Shown: positions 25,688-37,504 of the stretch, in pieces
How the letters are laid out: each line of letters opens with the position of its first letter
How positions within the stretch are numbered: position 1 is the stretch's first letter
Origin: Dichotomocladium elegans
Lineage: Eukaryota; Mucoromycota; Mucoromycetes; Mucorales; Lichtheimiaceae
Assembly (NCBI GenBank): GCA_025716815.1
Contig: JAIXMN010000016.1
Location: forward strand, 868,001 to 932,000
DNA: 64,000 nucleotides
Direction of reading: 5' to 3'
Translations under genes and position numbers: made by a program
Notes under the pieces: generated by a model
The model's input: only the letters and a program-made list of their open reading frames with translations
The model's database searches: none
Told to the model about the DNA's origin: nothing

Positions 25688-26754
25688 TTATACAAGCTTC
25701 TTGGCCACAAAGAAATTCTTATAGTGGCGCATCTGCCAGACGCAGATGGCGCCGAGGACACCGATCTGGGCAAGCGTCCACCAGACAACACGCGAGTTAG
25801 TCAATTCGCTCTGGTCACGGAACTCTGCCTCACGCTCCTATGGAATAGCCAGGGTTAGATCATGTCCCTCCTTTTCTGTCGCCTTCTTTCTAAATGTCCA
25901 ACTCTGTTTCTCCCGTTTTAAAACGTACACGCTGAAATGCCTGCTCCCTTCGGATATCCTGCACACGTTGGTTCAATTCATGAATTCTTTGGGCCAGATC
26001 TACAGATAGCGTTTCCTTTATTCTTTGCACTTTCTCATCTCGTCTGGAGTACCACTTACCAGTCAATGTCTCGGTATGGTCGTGGTGGTCACCAGCAGGA
26101 TCATCAAAATCCATATCAAAGGTTACACGCTGTAAAATGGGGTGAGTACCCATATATCAATCGGCGCACACACCTAAAGTCAGGGCTGATATCCTCTCGG
26201 ACAGTCTCTTAACTTTTACTTACTGTCTTGGTGGAGTCGAACCAGGAGGTACTCACGACGGACAAACATATAGAGTGATCACCTGATTCTGCGGACGTGA
26301 AAGTGAATCTACCCGAAGGAGCATCTTGACGATTAACAACAACGTGTTCCTGGGGCAATTCCTTCGAGCAGATATATGTCAGGTTCCCTTTTCCATCTGT
26401 CATTGCTATGTCCGATTGTGATATAAACGACTATACTACCTCGACAGTGATCTGGACGCGAACTTCGGGGTTGACAATCCATTGGTTCTGAACAGCAGAG
26501 AACTGTTCGGCCTTATAAGAGCCTAGCATAGATTTAGGTTTGCTTAGTGTCCTCCATTATTGAAGTTTGTATGGAGCGCGTTGGGCATGTGTTATTTTAC
26601 CCGTCACCATCGTCTCCTTGGGCAGCTCTTCCAGAAAACATTTCTTTTCGGATCCCTCCAAGTAGAAATACAACGCATCGGATATCTGGGAAAAGATGGT
26701 AATGGCTAGCATCAGCCATGCGACAAGTCGTCGCGTCGACAGAAGGGGGGCCAT
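25688..26754 (-). CDS. p24 family cargo receptor (ERP1/TMED-like)
   Basis: Type I membrane protein of COPI/COPII vesicles that packages secretory cargo such as GPI-anchored proteins. The start at 26754 gives a signal peptide ([17 protein letters not shown]) followed by [20 protein letters not shown], the start of the GOLD domain of the alpha-type p24 (Erp1/TMED4/9). Further exons encode [46 protein letters not shown] (second GOLD Cys) and [13 protein letters not shown] coiled coil follows ([19 protein letters not shown]), then [17 protein letters not shown] and a TM helix. The C-terminus [10 protein letters not shown] ends in a KKxx ER-retrieval signal. About six exons encode ~215 residues. 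The gene is divergent from the GGTase I beta gene, with 218 bp between start codons. It works with coatomer, whose zeta subunit is also in this window. Confidence 0.92.
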
Positions 26755-26972
26755 TCTTAAATGCGTTATATGGAGAGAAGGGGGGAAAACGCAGAGCCCT
26801 AACCTCAACTTGGGAGCATCCACAGGATTTCGGAAGTGATGTCGGGGTATGAAATATAGCCAATAGAGGAAGTCCACCTCCCACACGAGAGGAATTAAAG
26901 GGAACGTATGAACGCGGGGGCCTTGTCTTTTCCTCAGGGCGTTTAGTGTAATAAGCGACTGGTTCTCGAAGC
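26755..26972. promoter_or_regulatory. Shared divergent promoter region
   Basis: Only 218 bp separate the start codons of the p24 gene (-) and the geranylgeranyltransferase gene (+), so their promoters must overlap or face each other. No clear TATA box was seen. Confidence 0.5.
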
Positions 26973-28515
26973 AATGACAAAATCGTTTGAAAAAGAAAAA
27001 CATGTGCGATACTTCGTGTCCAATTTGCGAATGCTGCCAACTCCTTACACCGAAACAGAAACAAATCGGTAAAGCATCTTGTGCATAGCACCATTCTCGA
27101 TCTAAGTAGGGACACGCCAATCGTATTTAGTATGACACTGGCATTCTTCTGCCTTGGTGCGCTTGAATTGCTCGGGGAACTGCAGACAGCTATATCGAAG
27201 CAAGATAAGCTGGATTGGATAGAATGGATTTATGCTCAGCAAATCCTCCCGACGGGCCAAAAGCCTGGTATGAGAATAACAGTGGCATCCAATGATGATG
27301 TGGCCTCACTAAACGAATTAGATCCCAACCGTGCCCGGTGTGGGTTTCGTGGTTCGAGTGCATCTGGCTATCCGTTCGAGCCAAATGCTGTGGGTTAGTG
27401 AACTGGAAGACGCATATGTGAATCTAACTTGTATGACTCTTTTTAGAAACATACCCAACATATACCTTACGATTCAAGCCATATCGCAAACACGTACACC
27501 GCATTACTCAGCCTGCTTCTTCTAGGCGATGATTTGTCTCGTGTCAACCGGGATGCTATTGTAGAGTCCATAAAATGTTTACAACTTCAGGATGGCAGGT
27601 AATTGAGTGAACCACCGGCATACTTCTAAGCAAAAAGTTGAAAACAGGAGAAAGTAATTCGACCTATGAGTAGTTTCCAACCAGCACCAGACAGCTTAGA
27701 GCGTGATGTCCGTTTCTTATATTGCGCCTGTGCAGTCTCATATATACTAAATGACTGGCGAGGGCTAGACTTTGATTTGACGATCGCATATGCGAAACGA
27801 CTGCAGGTATAGTATATTAAGGGATATACAGTGATTTCGGGATACCTGCTGAGGATACATGTCACGTAGTCATATGAAGGAACATTCGGGCAAAGTCCTG
27901 GCAACGAGAGCCATGGTAAATGGATAGAGGAAGCGCAAATAGAAACTTAGTGCTTATACACTTGTGCATCTCGTAATGTAGGTGGTTCAACATTTTGCGG
28001 CGTGGGTGCACTGACCTTAATGGGGAAAGCAGCGCAAGGCATTGTGAACAAACAAAAGATGATTAAATGGTGTGTCCATCAGCAGACAACCGGTTTTGCT
28101 GGCCGAGTAAACAAAGATGCCGATACATGCTACTGCTTCTGGATTGGTGCTTCGCTACATGTAATAAATTCCACATCTTTGTGCAGGCCCTTGTTGATGC
28201 TCCGAATTTATAGATGCTGGACGCGTTTGATTTGGTGAACAAGGATAATCTTCGAGAGTTCCTGCTCGACTGCCAGACGAGAATTGGCGGATTTGGTAAA
28301 GCACCGGGCCATCACCCAGGTAAAGGACCAAAACAAAAGTCGGATAAGCATCGTTGAGTCGAATACGTGTTATAGATATATTGCATTCGTACATGGGTGT
28401 GGCCACTTTATCTTTACTTGGTGAACCCGGAGTGGACAAGATGAACACCTCCCTCAATGCGCCTGTGCGCGTCATGAGGTGCCTTGCTACTACCCAGTTT
28501 CATCGCAACCAGTAA
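26973..28515 (+). CDS. CDC43: Geranylgeranyltransferase type I beta subunit
   Basis: Zinc-dependent prenyltransferase subunit that, with the shared alpha subunit, adds geranylgeranyl to CaaL proteins such as Rho/Cdc42. The ATG at 26973 opens MTKSFEKEKHVRYFVSNLRM. After an intron whose acceptor is just before 27131 comes MTLAFFCLGALELLGEL. CGFRGSSASGYPF, YDSSHIANTYTALLSLLLLG and IVESIKCLQLQDGSF are typical repeats of the alpha-alpha barrel. QSPGNESHGGSTFCGVGAL, VNKDADTCYCFWIGASL (Asp and Cys zinc ligands) and ILHSYMGVATLSLLGEPGV (His ligand) complete the site. About eight exons encode ~375 residues; the stop is at 28513-28515. Confidence 0.93.
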
Positions 28516-29151
28516 TTTTTGCATTCCGGTTGACGGTTGATCATGCCCTAGAACAATTGTTTTTTTTTTTTAACATATAACAATAAATTTCACAATGGAG
28601 AAAGAAACGGAAGACCACAATATCTCGACGAAGACATGGTGAGAAACCTGTGCCGGCGCAGCCAACTCGCTGTTAATCCCATCAAAGCCCATATCCTTCC
28701 TCTCGAGCCACATCAGTTAGGTTGATATCGTTTATCTGAAGAGGAACCGAATTATTAGAAAATTGCACAAAAGCACGTGAGAGTAGAAATAGTCATGCAA
28801 GTGGTTGATTGACTGATGAAAGCAACCGGAGCTCGCGTTGGTCCATCGCTTCCCTTGATGCATACCGCCACTTTTCTGGCTTGCTGCAATCAAAACGTAA
28901 TATGTTAACTATGTGAGTTATCGGTACTAGATCATATATGGTAGATGAAAATGGTTGCCTCTTCCACGGACTCTACGTTTCCTGCTATAGTTTATACTAT
29001 ACACCTTACATTGGTAATTCATTCACATTCATGTAATCGCTTCCCAGGCGCCGAAGTATCCGCAATCGGTTGCCTTGTCGCTTACACGTGGGCTTCGTCA
29101 ACCATGACCATTTGACCAAGTTAGGTAAAGTGCTTCGTGTAATGATATATA
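28516..29151. other. Intergenic, no supported gene
   Basis: Contains an oligo-T run (28559-28570) and AT-rich sequence. No coding, RNA or repeat signal was recognised. Confidence 0.45.
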
Positions 29152-29279
29152 CCGTTTTCCAAAATTGCAAGATCATAAAAATAGAAGTCACGTTTTGCCC
29201 AGAAATCTATACAAACCAAATGTCGCATGCACTGCGAAAGATGTCGCACAAAAAGCTTCCATCTCTAAATACATTGATT

Positions 29280-29505
29280 CTCGAGGATACCGATGCGCCT
29301 ATTTTCCACCCTATTTTTTCTGAACTCAATCCTATTGAGCTGTTTTTTAGTTGCTTGTGAAGAGCAATGTAAAACGCAATAGGTTCTTGGGAAGCGAGAC
29401 ATGGATGACCCAAATCGGTGAAGCATTGAATAACTAAGACTTGAGCGATTTCGAAGGATTCGTCTCTCATTCTTACAGGCGCCTAGTTAACTGTCGTAAT
29501 GGGGG
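29280..29505 (+). pseudogene. Transposase C-terminal remnant
   Basis: Reads DTDAPIFHP, SELNPIELFF, an in-frame stop, KSNVKRNRFLG and LSDFEGFVSHSYRR. These align with the MDNAPIH / ELNPIE / LSDFEGFVS blocks of the copy at 11.5-11.7 kb. The N-terminal two thirds are missing. Confidence 0.7.
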
Positions 29506-30287
29506 AAAACCATGATCGGACTTGTGATACTTCTACAGAGATTATCACAGTATGTATATGGCTATGGATATGTTAAAAAGGGAGGAAACGAGTGTATACG
29601 AGAAGATATCGAATCGCAGATTTCTTTGGAGATGTTGAAGGATTGTTGATATCTATAAAAAGCATTACTCCTATATATGATAATGCAGTATTACATCGGA
29701 CCTCGGATAAAGTGAAGAAATAGACTGTATAACTATGACGCATGGATGTCACTTACTTGATTGTATAGGACAACTCATCATCGAAACAGATGATAAAGAG
29801 CTTCTTAATGCAGAGGAAGGGTTGTGAGTTCTTTGTGGAGTGCATGCTTGTTTATCATTGATAATAAGGGTATACACATGTTCAGTGACATGAGACAATA
29901 GGTTTGATGCACCAGTGGTTTTAATATGCAGCCATGGCACACAACAACACAGACTCTCTTGCTATCTGGTAATCAGAGAGCGTCACTTCGTCTGACATAT
30001 TCTGATAAATTGGATTACACTCTGACGCAATGATCTGCAGCTGAGTCATTGCGTGTGTGTATCTCTTGATCATCATAATTACGACTTCAACTTGTCTGCA
30101 ACAAAACTGTGGTTTGACAAACAAAAAATGCCAAATTACAGCAATGAGAGTTTTATATGCAAGTATTCTGAAGGAGGATATCATCTAATACGTTGTTTCA
30201 GCATTGTCAATCGCATGGATGACTGATTTCTCATAAATAATAAAGCATCTGAGAGAACTCTTTCTTCTTTATCAAATCCATCCTTGG

Positions 30288-30410
30288 CCTCTCTTCCATG
30301 GGTTATCCGGTGTGATCTTTATATGGACTTCCTTGTTATTCGAATTTAACACGTTCAGTGTTTGCAGATTGACCAATCGTACCCGTACTTGATGAACCAT
30401 GGAAGAGAGG
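30288..30410 (+). repeat. Palindrome-ended module, copy 2
   Basis: Starts CCTCTCTTCCATGG and ends CCATGGAAGAGAGG, a perfect 14 bp terminal inverted repeat. The interior has TTATCCGGTGTGATC and GATTGACCAATCGTAC. It is the best preserved of the three copies. Confidence 0.8.
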
Positions 30411-30795
30411 TCAAAACGGTATCGCATCATCCGGTAGGGCCGCGATTTGGTTGCCCTCGGGAAAAGGCCTTCCTCTCTATTTTTGCGTCTTGCATTGCCT
30501 GTCCCTGTCCCTTTCATCGCTTCTGCTTTGCTTCCATTGAAAGCACTCTCATTTTTTTTGCTGTCGGTTTCATTTTCCCCGCGCTCACCAGGTGTAAATC
30601 GCCGCCGACCTGTCTTTCGCCCGTGTCATACTCGCCATGGTTATCGCCATGTGTACATCTGTATACGCCTGGTGTGAGCCGGTTGGGTAAGGCAAAGTGT
30701 AAGGAAGATGTGTTATGTTGACTAACGAATCTGTTTACCTATTAATATGACAATTGCAGATAATTTTATGCGACATTATTTTATTTTGTCTATGA

Positions 30796-33416
30796 AATCT
30801 AGTTCTTTCGCTCCTGAGTGCGAAAGTCTGTAGAACAATGCCGGCGTCAGACCGGATAATGTCAAAGACAACAAGGGGCCAGCGACCCTATTGAGCAGGG
30901 AAAGTAAAATGAGTAAGAGCAAGAGCTGATCGTGAGTCTATATTATGATTTCATCTCGAGTCGTTGCCTTTTGGACATTACAATCGCTTATATGCTGATA
31001 ATGGTGCTCCAAAAAAAAAGCAAGATACGTTTCTGTGCTGGCTCTACAAATAAAAAGATGACCAAAGTTGGAAATGGACGATGGTCGGACATGACACCCC
31101 AACTCGAGAACTTTATCAAATTCTGATGTTGTATTTAAAGTTTTGAGAGAAAGGCATAAGTCGATTCACGACGATGTTTTGCAAGCGCACTATGCAACCA
31201 GCGAAACGAATGTATGCCGATCTATATTGTAGAATGATGTAATATATCGAAAGCAATCGACGCCAGAGCAACCTTTAGAGTTATTCATCGCAGCGCCGAC
31301 ATCACCATATCTTGCAAGGAACATCCGAGTGAAGTGAAGCATCATTAATACCTAACTAACCAACAACACAGTGCGCTTGGAGCAAACATTACCAATTGCC
31401 ACCCGCGCGGTTTCGGTATCTACAGCATGACTATCTAGCAGGTATTTGGAAGCTCCATCGGTTACATAAGATTTCTCTGCGCACGTGAGGCTACAGATAA
31501 TGGTTTGAAAATGGACAGTAAGAATTCCTATTTTCAAGCATAGGCAGATAACAAAATGCATTGCTTACACAAGTGCCATGGCGACAGGTAAACAATTTTC
31601 ATATTCTGAACTAGGTAAATTAAGCGGTTAGCATAGCTAAACTTTTATCAGGAACCATTAATGCTCTGCTTCGAAAGTTGATGATGGATGGATGATCGAA
31701 TGTCTGTATCAGTCAAGCTTCTATCCAAGTCGTGCAAGTGCTCTTCCACTGATTTTATACTCGACTATTGCCCCATGGACAAGTAAGAGATGAAAAGCTT
31801 CAAGGTGTGGTCCCGATAGTTCCTTGACAAAGCTTTTGCATCTTCAAGACGAGGATTGTCTTTTGTCTCCATCGGATTAAGCCTGGATTCTGAAGCAGTG
31901 GACAATTTATTATTTTGGGTCAACAGGAATAAGTTTGAATGGAAATGGCTTCCACGCCTATGCTGTTTCCGATACTTACCTGCCCGGTGTTCCTCTATCA
32001 TGCTCCAGACTTTGGTTTACATCCCAAGTCCAAAAACTGCGAGAAAATGCAGGTAGCAGCATACGCTATTGTCGACCGGTGGCCAAGATAAGTTTCATCT
32101 TTCATATCTGTAAAGATGGTTTTACGTCTGCTTATGACTGGGACGAACCGACTGAAAATATGGTCACAATGGCAGATGTATAACATAGGCAGGCATAAAT
32201 GGCGGCCTTCACCTTTATTGCCCATTTAATCTCTTTCGGAAAGGAAGATCCCGATACAAAAATTCTAGTCTGTTTTTGTTTATGCAATTTAACACTAGGT
32301 TAAGCTCTGTGTTAATATCCCTGTGTGCTAGGTTTGACTGACGCCTATAAAAGTGTTGCTTTAAGAAAGAAATATGCAGAAGAGGAAGACATATGTCACA
32401 CATTCGTAGACACACGTTATTTGTCAAACGAAGTGTTCTTGCCATCCTTGTCAAGCCCCTTTACATCCTTTTTTAATTTGTCTGGTGCGATGAAAAGCAG
32501 GCGACGCATTGTGGCAAATGATCAGTCCATCAATAAGCTTTGGTCTGGGACTCAGCGAGGGTTACGACATGAAATTTAATATGTGACCCTCGAAGAAGTT
32601 GGCCAAAGTGCAAATCATTCCAGCTTAATACGAGTATCTTAGTGGAAATGATGATACTTGCATTAGATAAGCTTTAGTCTAGAGATGCTGATGGTCAGGA
32701 GCGGCAAGAGTAACCCTGCCAACCTACTTTTCTAGGGTTGAGTCTGATGATGGGAAGAAGGGAAGTCTACGCAGCAGCAGACAACTCGGCTCCCAGTAGG
32801 TGGTATTTGAAAAGAGAGTACGATATCTAATTAAAGGGGTTGATGCTGAAATACCATTGGCGCTGGGGAAGCTGAGAAAGCCCGATTTTGCACATGCAAG
32901 CGTGACACATGGTTTGATTTGACTGCAGCATCGTTGTCCTTTCAGTTGCAATCCTAGCCCGAGGACCCCGAGAATGGAATAAGCTTCAACAAACGTGCTG
33001 TCCATCATCCACGCTTCCTCTGTCTCCTTTCCTCCATGGACCCCGCTTCTCTTTCCGGCATTAGTTATATCGAAGACATAAATTCTACCTGGCTGGCCCG
33101 GATCCGTCGAATGCAGAACCAGACCTTTTGCGCATTGCTACGCAACAGAGTCTAATTAGCCTACAGCCAGCCTTGCTGTTGCACATTATCTGGAGCGGGT
33201 GTGCAACCAAAATCGGATTTACCGCACGTGGAGTTGCCCCGACGCGATTTTTTTTTTTGGCTTTTGAGGGACGCCTTACACCGCCGACCTGCGCTCCCTG
33301 TTTTTTCTTTACTCCCTTCCCTTTCATCACATCTCATACCAGGTAATTTTATGGCCATTGTGCCTCTTGGTGCAGAGCGACCAGGGAATGAGCGACAAAC
33401 TTGAAGCCATCTCCTG
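30796..33416. other. Intergenic, no supported gene
   Basis: About 2.6 kb of AT-rich sequence with short unrelated ORFs (for example 31935-32183, 32325-32579, 33128-33346). None shows motifs, splice continuity or strand consistency. It may hold old transposon debris, but nothing could be matched to the families seen elsewhere in the window. Confidence 0.4.
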
Positions 33417-33569
33417 CTCCCCTAGAAGCAACCTTCGTTTACTGTCCCTTCTCTACCCCCTTTCCTCCGCCTTCTCTTCTCTCCTTTTTCTTCTTGTTCT
33501 TTCTTTTTCGACTTTGTGTACTCACTCTGCCTTTTACAGTTTTATCATAACATTTCCTAGTCCTTCAAC
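33417..33569 (+). promoter_or_regulatory. Pyrimidine-rich tract upstream of beta-tubulin
   Basis: Nearly uninterrupted C/T sequence (CTCCGCCTTCTCTTCTCTCC and similar) just before the beta-tubulin ATG. Such CT tracts are typical of strongly expressed fungal promoters and 5' UTRs. Confidence 0.55.
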
Positions 33570-35213
33570 ATGAGAGAAATCATTCACATTCAAGCCGGTA
33601 AGTAAAATAAAAAGAGCTCCTCTCTCGTGTCAATGTATGCTCGCGTATACTCACTTTGGCGTTTTCTTTGTTTTCTTGGTATGCAGGCCAGTGCGGTAAC
33701 CAGGTAAGCATCAATTGAGCTATGGTCCAGCTAGAATGACGCATTATGCTGACAAAATCTGTTTCTTTGTTTACCTTAGATTGGCCAAAAGTTCTGGGAG
33801 ACTATTTCCCAAGAACACGGTATTGACACCACCGGTGCCTATGCTGGTGATAGCGATCTCCAATTGGAACGCATCAATGTCTACTACAACGAAGGCTCGT
33901 CGGGCAAATATGTGCCCAGGTAAAGAAAGAAGATCGTGGGCAGTGGACCTGATGCTAACTGAAATTATGCTTGTTAGAGCCGTGCTTGTCGATCTTGAGC
34001 CTGCTACCATGGATGCCATCCGCGGCAGCGGCTACGGCAAGCTTTATCGCCCTGATAATTTTGTGTCGGCCCAGTCCGGCGCAGGTAACTCGTGGGCAAA
34101 GGGCTACTACACCGAGGGTGCCGAATTGGTCGAATCTGTTTTGGACATTGTGCGCAAGGAGGCAGAGCACACCGATTGTCTCCAGGGATTCCAGCTTGCC
34201 CACTCTTTAGGTGGTGGTACTGGTTCCGGCTTGGGTTCACTGCTGCTCTCTAAGATCCGCGAAGAGTATCCTGACCGCATGCTCTGCACCTATTCAGTCG
34301 TCCCCTCGCCCAAGGTCTCTGACACCGTCGTCGAGCCATACAACGCTGTCTTGTCTGTTCATCAGCTCGTCGAGAACTGCGATGCCACCTTCTGCATTGA
34401 CAATGAGGCCTTGTACGATATCTGTTTCCAGACTCTTAAGCTCTCCAACCCTGGCTATGGTGAACTCAATCAGCTTGTATCTGCCGTTATGTCCGGCGTC
34501 TCTACCTCCCTCCGTTTCCCTGGCCAGTTGAACTCTGACCTTCGCAAGCTCTTTGTGAACATGGGTAAGTTGAGGGAAGAAGTGCATAAGTACGCGTAGG
34601 TATATATACTCAACTCTGTGTAGTTCCCTTCCCTCGTCTTCATTTCTTCATGGTCGGCTTTGCGCCGTTGACTGCCTTCAACTCACAGCAGTACCGCAAC
34701 TTGAGCGTTCCTGAGCTGACTGCCCAGATGTTTGATGCCCGTAACATGATGGCCGCTTCCGACCCCCGCCACGGTCGTTACTTGACTGTTGCTACGATTT
34801 TCCGTGGTCGCTTGTCGACCAAGGAGGTTGAGAACCAGATGCTGGCTGTCCAGCAAAAGAACTCGTCGTACTTTGTCGAATGGATTCCCAACAGCGTCAA
34901 GACATCTCTCTGCGACATCCCACCTGTTGGTCTCAAGATGTCTGGTACCTTTATTGGTAACAGCACTGCCATCCAGGAGCTCTTTAAGCGTGTCAACGAA
35001 CAGTTCACTGCCATGTTCCGTCGCAAGGCTTTCTTGCACTGGTACACGGTTGAGGGTATGGACGAGATGGAATTCACTGAGGCCGAGTCGAACATGAACG
35101 ATCTTGTCTCCGAATATCAGCAATACCAGGAAGCAACTGCTGACGAGGAGCTCATGGACGACGAGGAGTATCTTGAGGAGGAAGAAGAGGAGGCCCATCT
35201 CCTTGCTGAATAG
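33570..35213 (+). CDS. Beta-tubulin
   Basis: GTP-binding subunit of microtubules. Begins with the autoregulatory MREI tetrapeptide; exons 33570-33597, 33687-33703 (17 nt), 33780-33919, 33978-34564 and 34624-35213 join without gaps into ~445 residues ending [15 protein letters not shown]. The GTP motif GGGTGSGLG (140-148) is intact. Residues used in benzimidazole typing are non-standard: Tyr167 (CTYSVV, canonical Phe) and Ala198 (CDATFC, canonical Glu), with Phe200 and His6 conserved. The early microexons follow the pattern of ancient beta-tubulin introns. Confidence 0.97.
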
Positions 35214-35252
35214 ATTGAAGAAATTGTATCTTCTGTCTCCGATTCCCCACAT

Positions 35253-35321
35253 GCACACACACACACACGCACACGCACACGCACGCACACGCACACACGC
35301 ACACGCACACGTACACACACA
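35253..35321. repeat. CA/CGCA microsatellite in the tubulin 3' flank
   Basis: About 70 bp of (CA)n mixed with CGCA units just after the beta-tubulin stop. Further (TG)n runs lie at 35762-35784 and 37481-37503. Arg/Val- or Thr/His-rich ORFs across it are artefacts of the repeat. Confidence 0.9.
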
Positions 35322-35875
35322 TCCCACATAAGATTAGCTTTTTAAGAGTAAAACCCATTTTTTTCATGAAACCTCCCATTCCCCACCCCAATAACACCAT
35401 TCTATGGTCCTTTTTATTATAATTGAGTATTAAAACAAGAGACGTACAATGGCTATCTCCAACCAAATGTATCATTGCAGAGTTGATGATAATGGATGTA
35501 TACATATATGTATTTATATATAATCGTATACATATATATTTGTGTATGTGTGTCTTCAACTATGTATAGCAGAACGAGAGCAACTGGGCCGGACGAAGGC
35601 GAGGTACAAATGAAAGAAGATATAGGGAGTAAAACAAAATGAAGCAAATACGTACAACAAAAAAAGAGGAACAGAGACCCGGGAAGCAAAAATGTGGTGG
35701 ATTGGTGTCAAATAGGTCCAATCCTAATTTTTGCTGATATCCGAGAGATAGGGAGGTTTTTGTGTGTGTGTGTGTGTGTGTGTGTATGCGTGTACACATA
35801 GACGCGTGCGCGCTCACGCGAAGGAAATAGAGAGGAATTTGTTTTGGGCGATAACGGGGAAAAAAAGAAAAAAAG

Positions 35876-37013
35876 TTATAATAGATTCTTGAGGCTATTA
35901 CTGTTGCTGTGGATCTTTGCATGTCGGCGAAGGTTACTAACCACGGAAAACCGACGACCGCAGCCGTCCATCATGCACTTGTAAGGTTTCTAGATAAAAA
36001 AGTAGAGGATGGTGATGATGAGTTTCTGGAATTCAAGGTGGTTCGGATTGAAATAAGCAACATACCTCGCCTGTATGACTATGCATGTGGGTCGCGAGCG
36101 AGCTAGGCCGAGTGAATCGTTTGACACAGACGGTGCATTTGTAACGCCGTGGAGTTGCTGTGACGACCTTGCTGGTTTCGGGTCCTATTGAGGGTGTTGT
36201 TGCGAACTTTTCGGGCGGGTACTTGCGCCGCGTATGCCGATCGGGCAGCGGAGGTGTCGTTCTTGCGGGCAATGCCGATGAAGGAACGTGATGAAGATGA
36301 TGATGTCCAGCACCATTGCCTCGCGAGGTGTAAAAAGAGTCCGGATGTACCATCCAATATGGTTCATGATGGTACGAGACGCCTCCGTCCGTTGTGGTTG
36401 TTGCTGCCGCTGCAGCCGCTGCAGCTGCCATGTAGGTGTGTTGCTGTTGCTGTTGCTGACAGCACTGATGCCAGTATGAGGGTGTAGGTGACCGATTTGT
36501 CTGTATGTCTCTCCAGTAGGGTGAGGTGCTGATGGAACCTGGTGGTGTTGGCAAAGACACTATCCGAGCCCCAGCGGCAGTAGCAGTAGCAGCAGCAGCC
36601 GTAGAACCGGGAGGCGCTGCGACATCAGGTGTTGTGATCGTACTCAGGGGGGCATGACTGGGGGCACCTCCTACATCCAAGCAGTCCGGGACCGGCGAAA
36701 GAAGTTGTTTATTGTTATGATGGTAAGGCATCCCTGGACGAGGCGGCGATGGCGAAAAATAGTCGTGCGGCCCAACGCCAGAGGCACTGACGGTGATCAT
36801 CATCGACATATTGTCATTCCGGAAGTCATGGCACCACATCTTGGTCGGCGAATCTTCGGAGCGGTAATTGCTGCTCAACGACGAACTGGCAATGCTGTAT
36901 GTCGGCGAAGCGGCGAGTGAATGATGACTCAGGTCGTCTTTAAGCAACTCGGAGGGCGCGTCTTCGCAGGATCTGCCAAGCAGCTGAATGGGCCTTTCGA
37001 CTTCGTAACTCAT
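35876..37013 (-). CDS. C2H2 zinc-finger transcription factor, two fingers
   Basis: Probable DNA-binding regulator. The ATG at 37013 (MSYEVERPIQLLGRSCEDA) starts a long low-complexity region rich in Ser, Pro, His and Ala/Gln runs, partly from trinucleotide repeats. The C-terminus holds finger 1, KCTVCVKRFTRPSSLATHMH, with linker HTGE. An intron (~35969-36067) follows; using the tag acceptor before AAACCTTACAAG restores the canonical TGEKPYKC linker. Finger 2 is CMMDGCGRRFSVVSNLRRH (C-x4-C). The protein ends KIHSNSNSLKNLL, ~345 residues. The pattern resembles Azf1-like fungal factors; targets are unknown. It converges on beta-tubulin. Confidence 0.82.
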
Positions 37014-37469
37014 GATATAATCCCGATAGTACCCGTAGCAGTGGTTTTCTCGGATAGATTCTTTCTTTTTTGTGAACTTGCAAACGACTAGAAGGAAGAA
37101 AAGGGCGTGCTGGTTTTGGTCTGGGAAAAGGAAATGGAAAAAGTTAAGAGAGGCAAAGGGAATTATATTTATACAAGTGCTTGCACCAGAGACACAGTGA
37201 GTGAGCTGATGAGTGCGAATGAGTGAGTTTATGTAGAAGAGATCCAGGGGGTTACCAATGCCAGGGACAGAACATTCAAATCGAAAGCCTCCCCATCCTT
37301 ATTATTTGTGGCTATTGTATCCAACAAAAAAAAAAGAATATACATTTATGTTATGCGTATATGTTGGTCTGCCTCTGCATTTTGACAAATCAGGTCGTGA
37401 CTTTCCCAACATGCCGTGTTGCGTTTTGTGTGCGTGATATAGTTGGTACCTGCGGGCGTGACCTAGTAA

Positions 37470-37504
<35 letters not shown>

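Larger units (their letters stand above)
29152..30795 (+). mobile_element. TA-flanked IS630/Tc1-like element, copy 2 (internally deleted)
   Basis: The left end TA-CCGTTTTCCAAAATTGC (29150 on) matches the CTTTATTTTCCAAAAT-type terminus of the other copies and is followed by the shared ATGTCGCATGCACTGCGAAA block. The transposase is reduced to its last part: DTDAPIFHP, SELNPIELFF, then LSDFEGFVSHSYRR (29280-29505). The same non-coding block as in copy 1 follows (GACAACTCATC, TTCTTTGTGGAGTGCAT, GGTTTTAATATGCAGCC; 29765-29945). Next come the palindromic module (30288-30410) and a right-end segment (GTTGACTAACGAATCTG, TTTACCTATTAATAT, TATGCGACATTATTTTAT; 30715-30790). The extreme right terminus is eroded. 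Confidence 0.65.

Noticed and set aside
26557..27120. Longer p24 protein or overlapping ORFs reading through the divergent promoter
   Set aside because: The signal peptide begins cleanly at the ATG at 26754, and upstream sequence overlaps the start of the GGTase gene on the other strand.
35104..35559. Long ORFs in several frames with Val/Arg/Cys or His/Thr runs
   Set aside because: They are translations of the CA/CGCA microsatellite and overlap the beta-tubulin 3' end.
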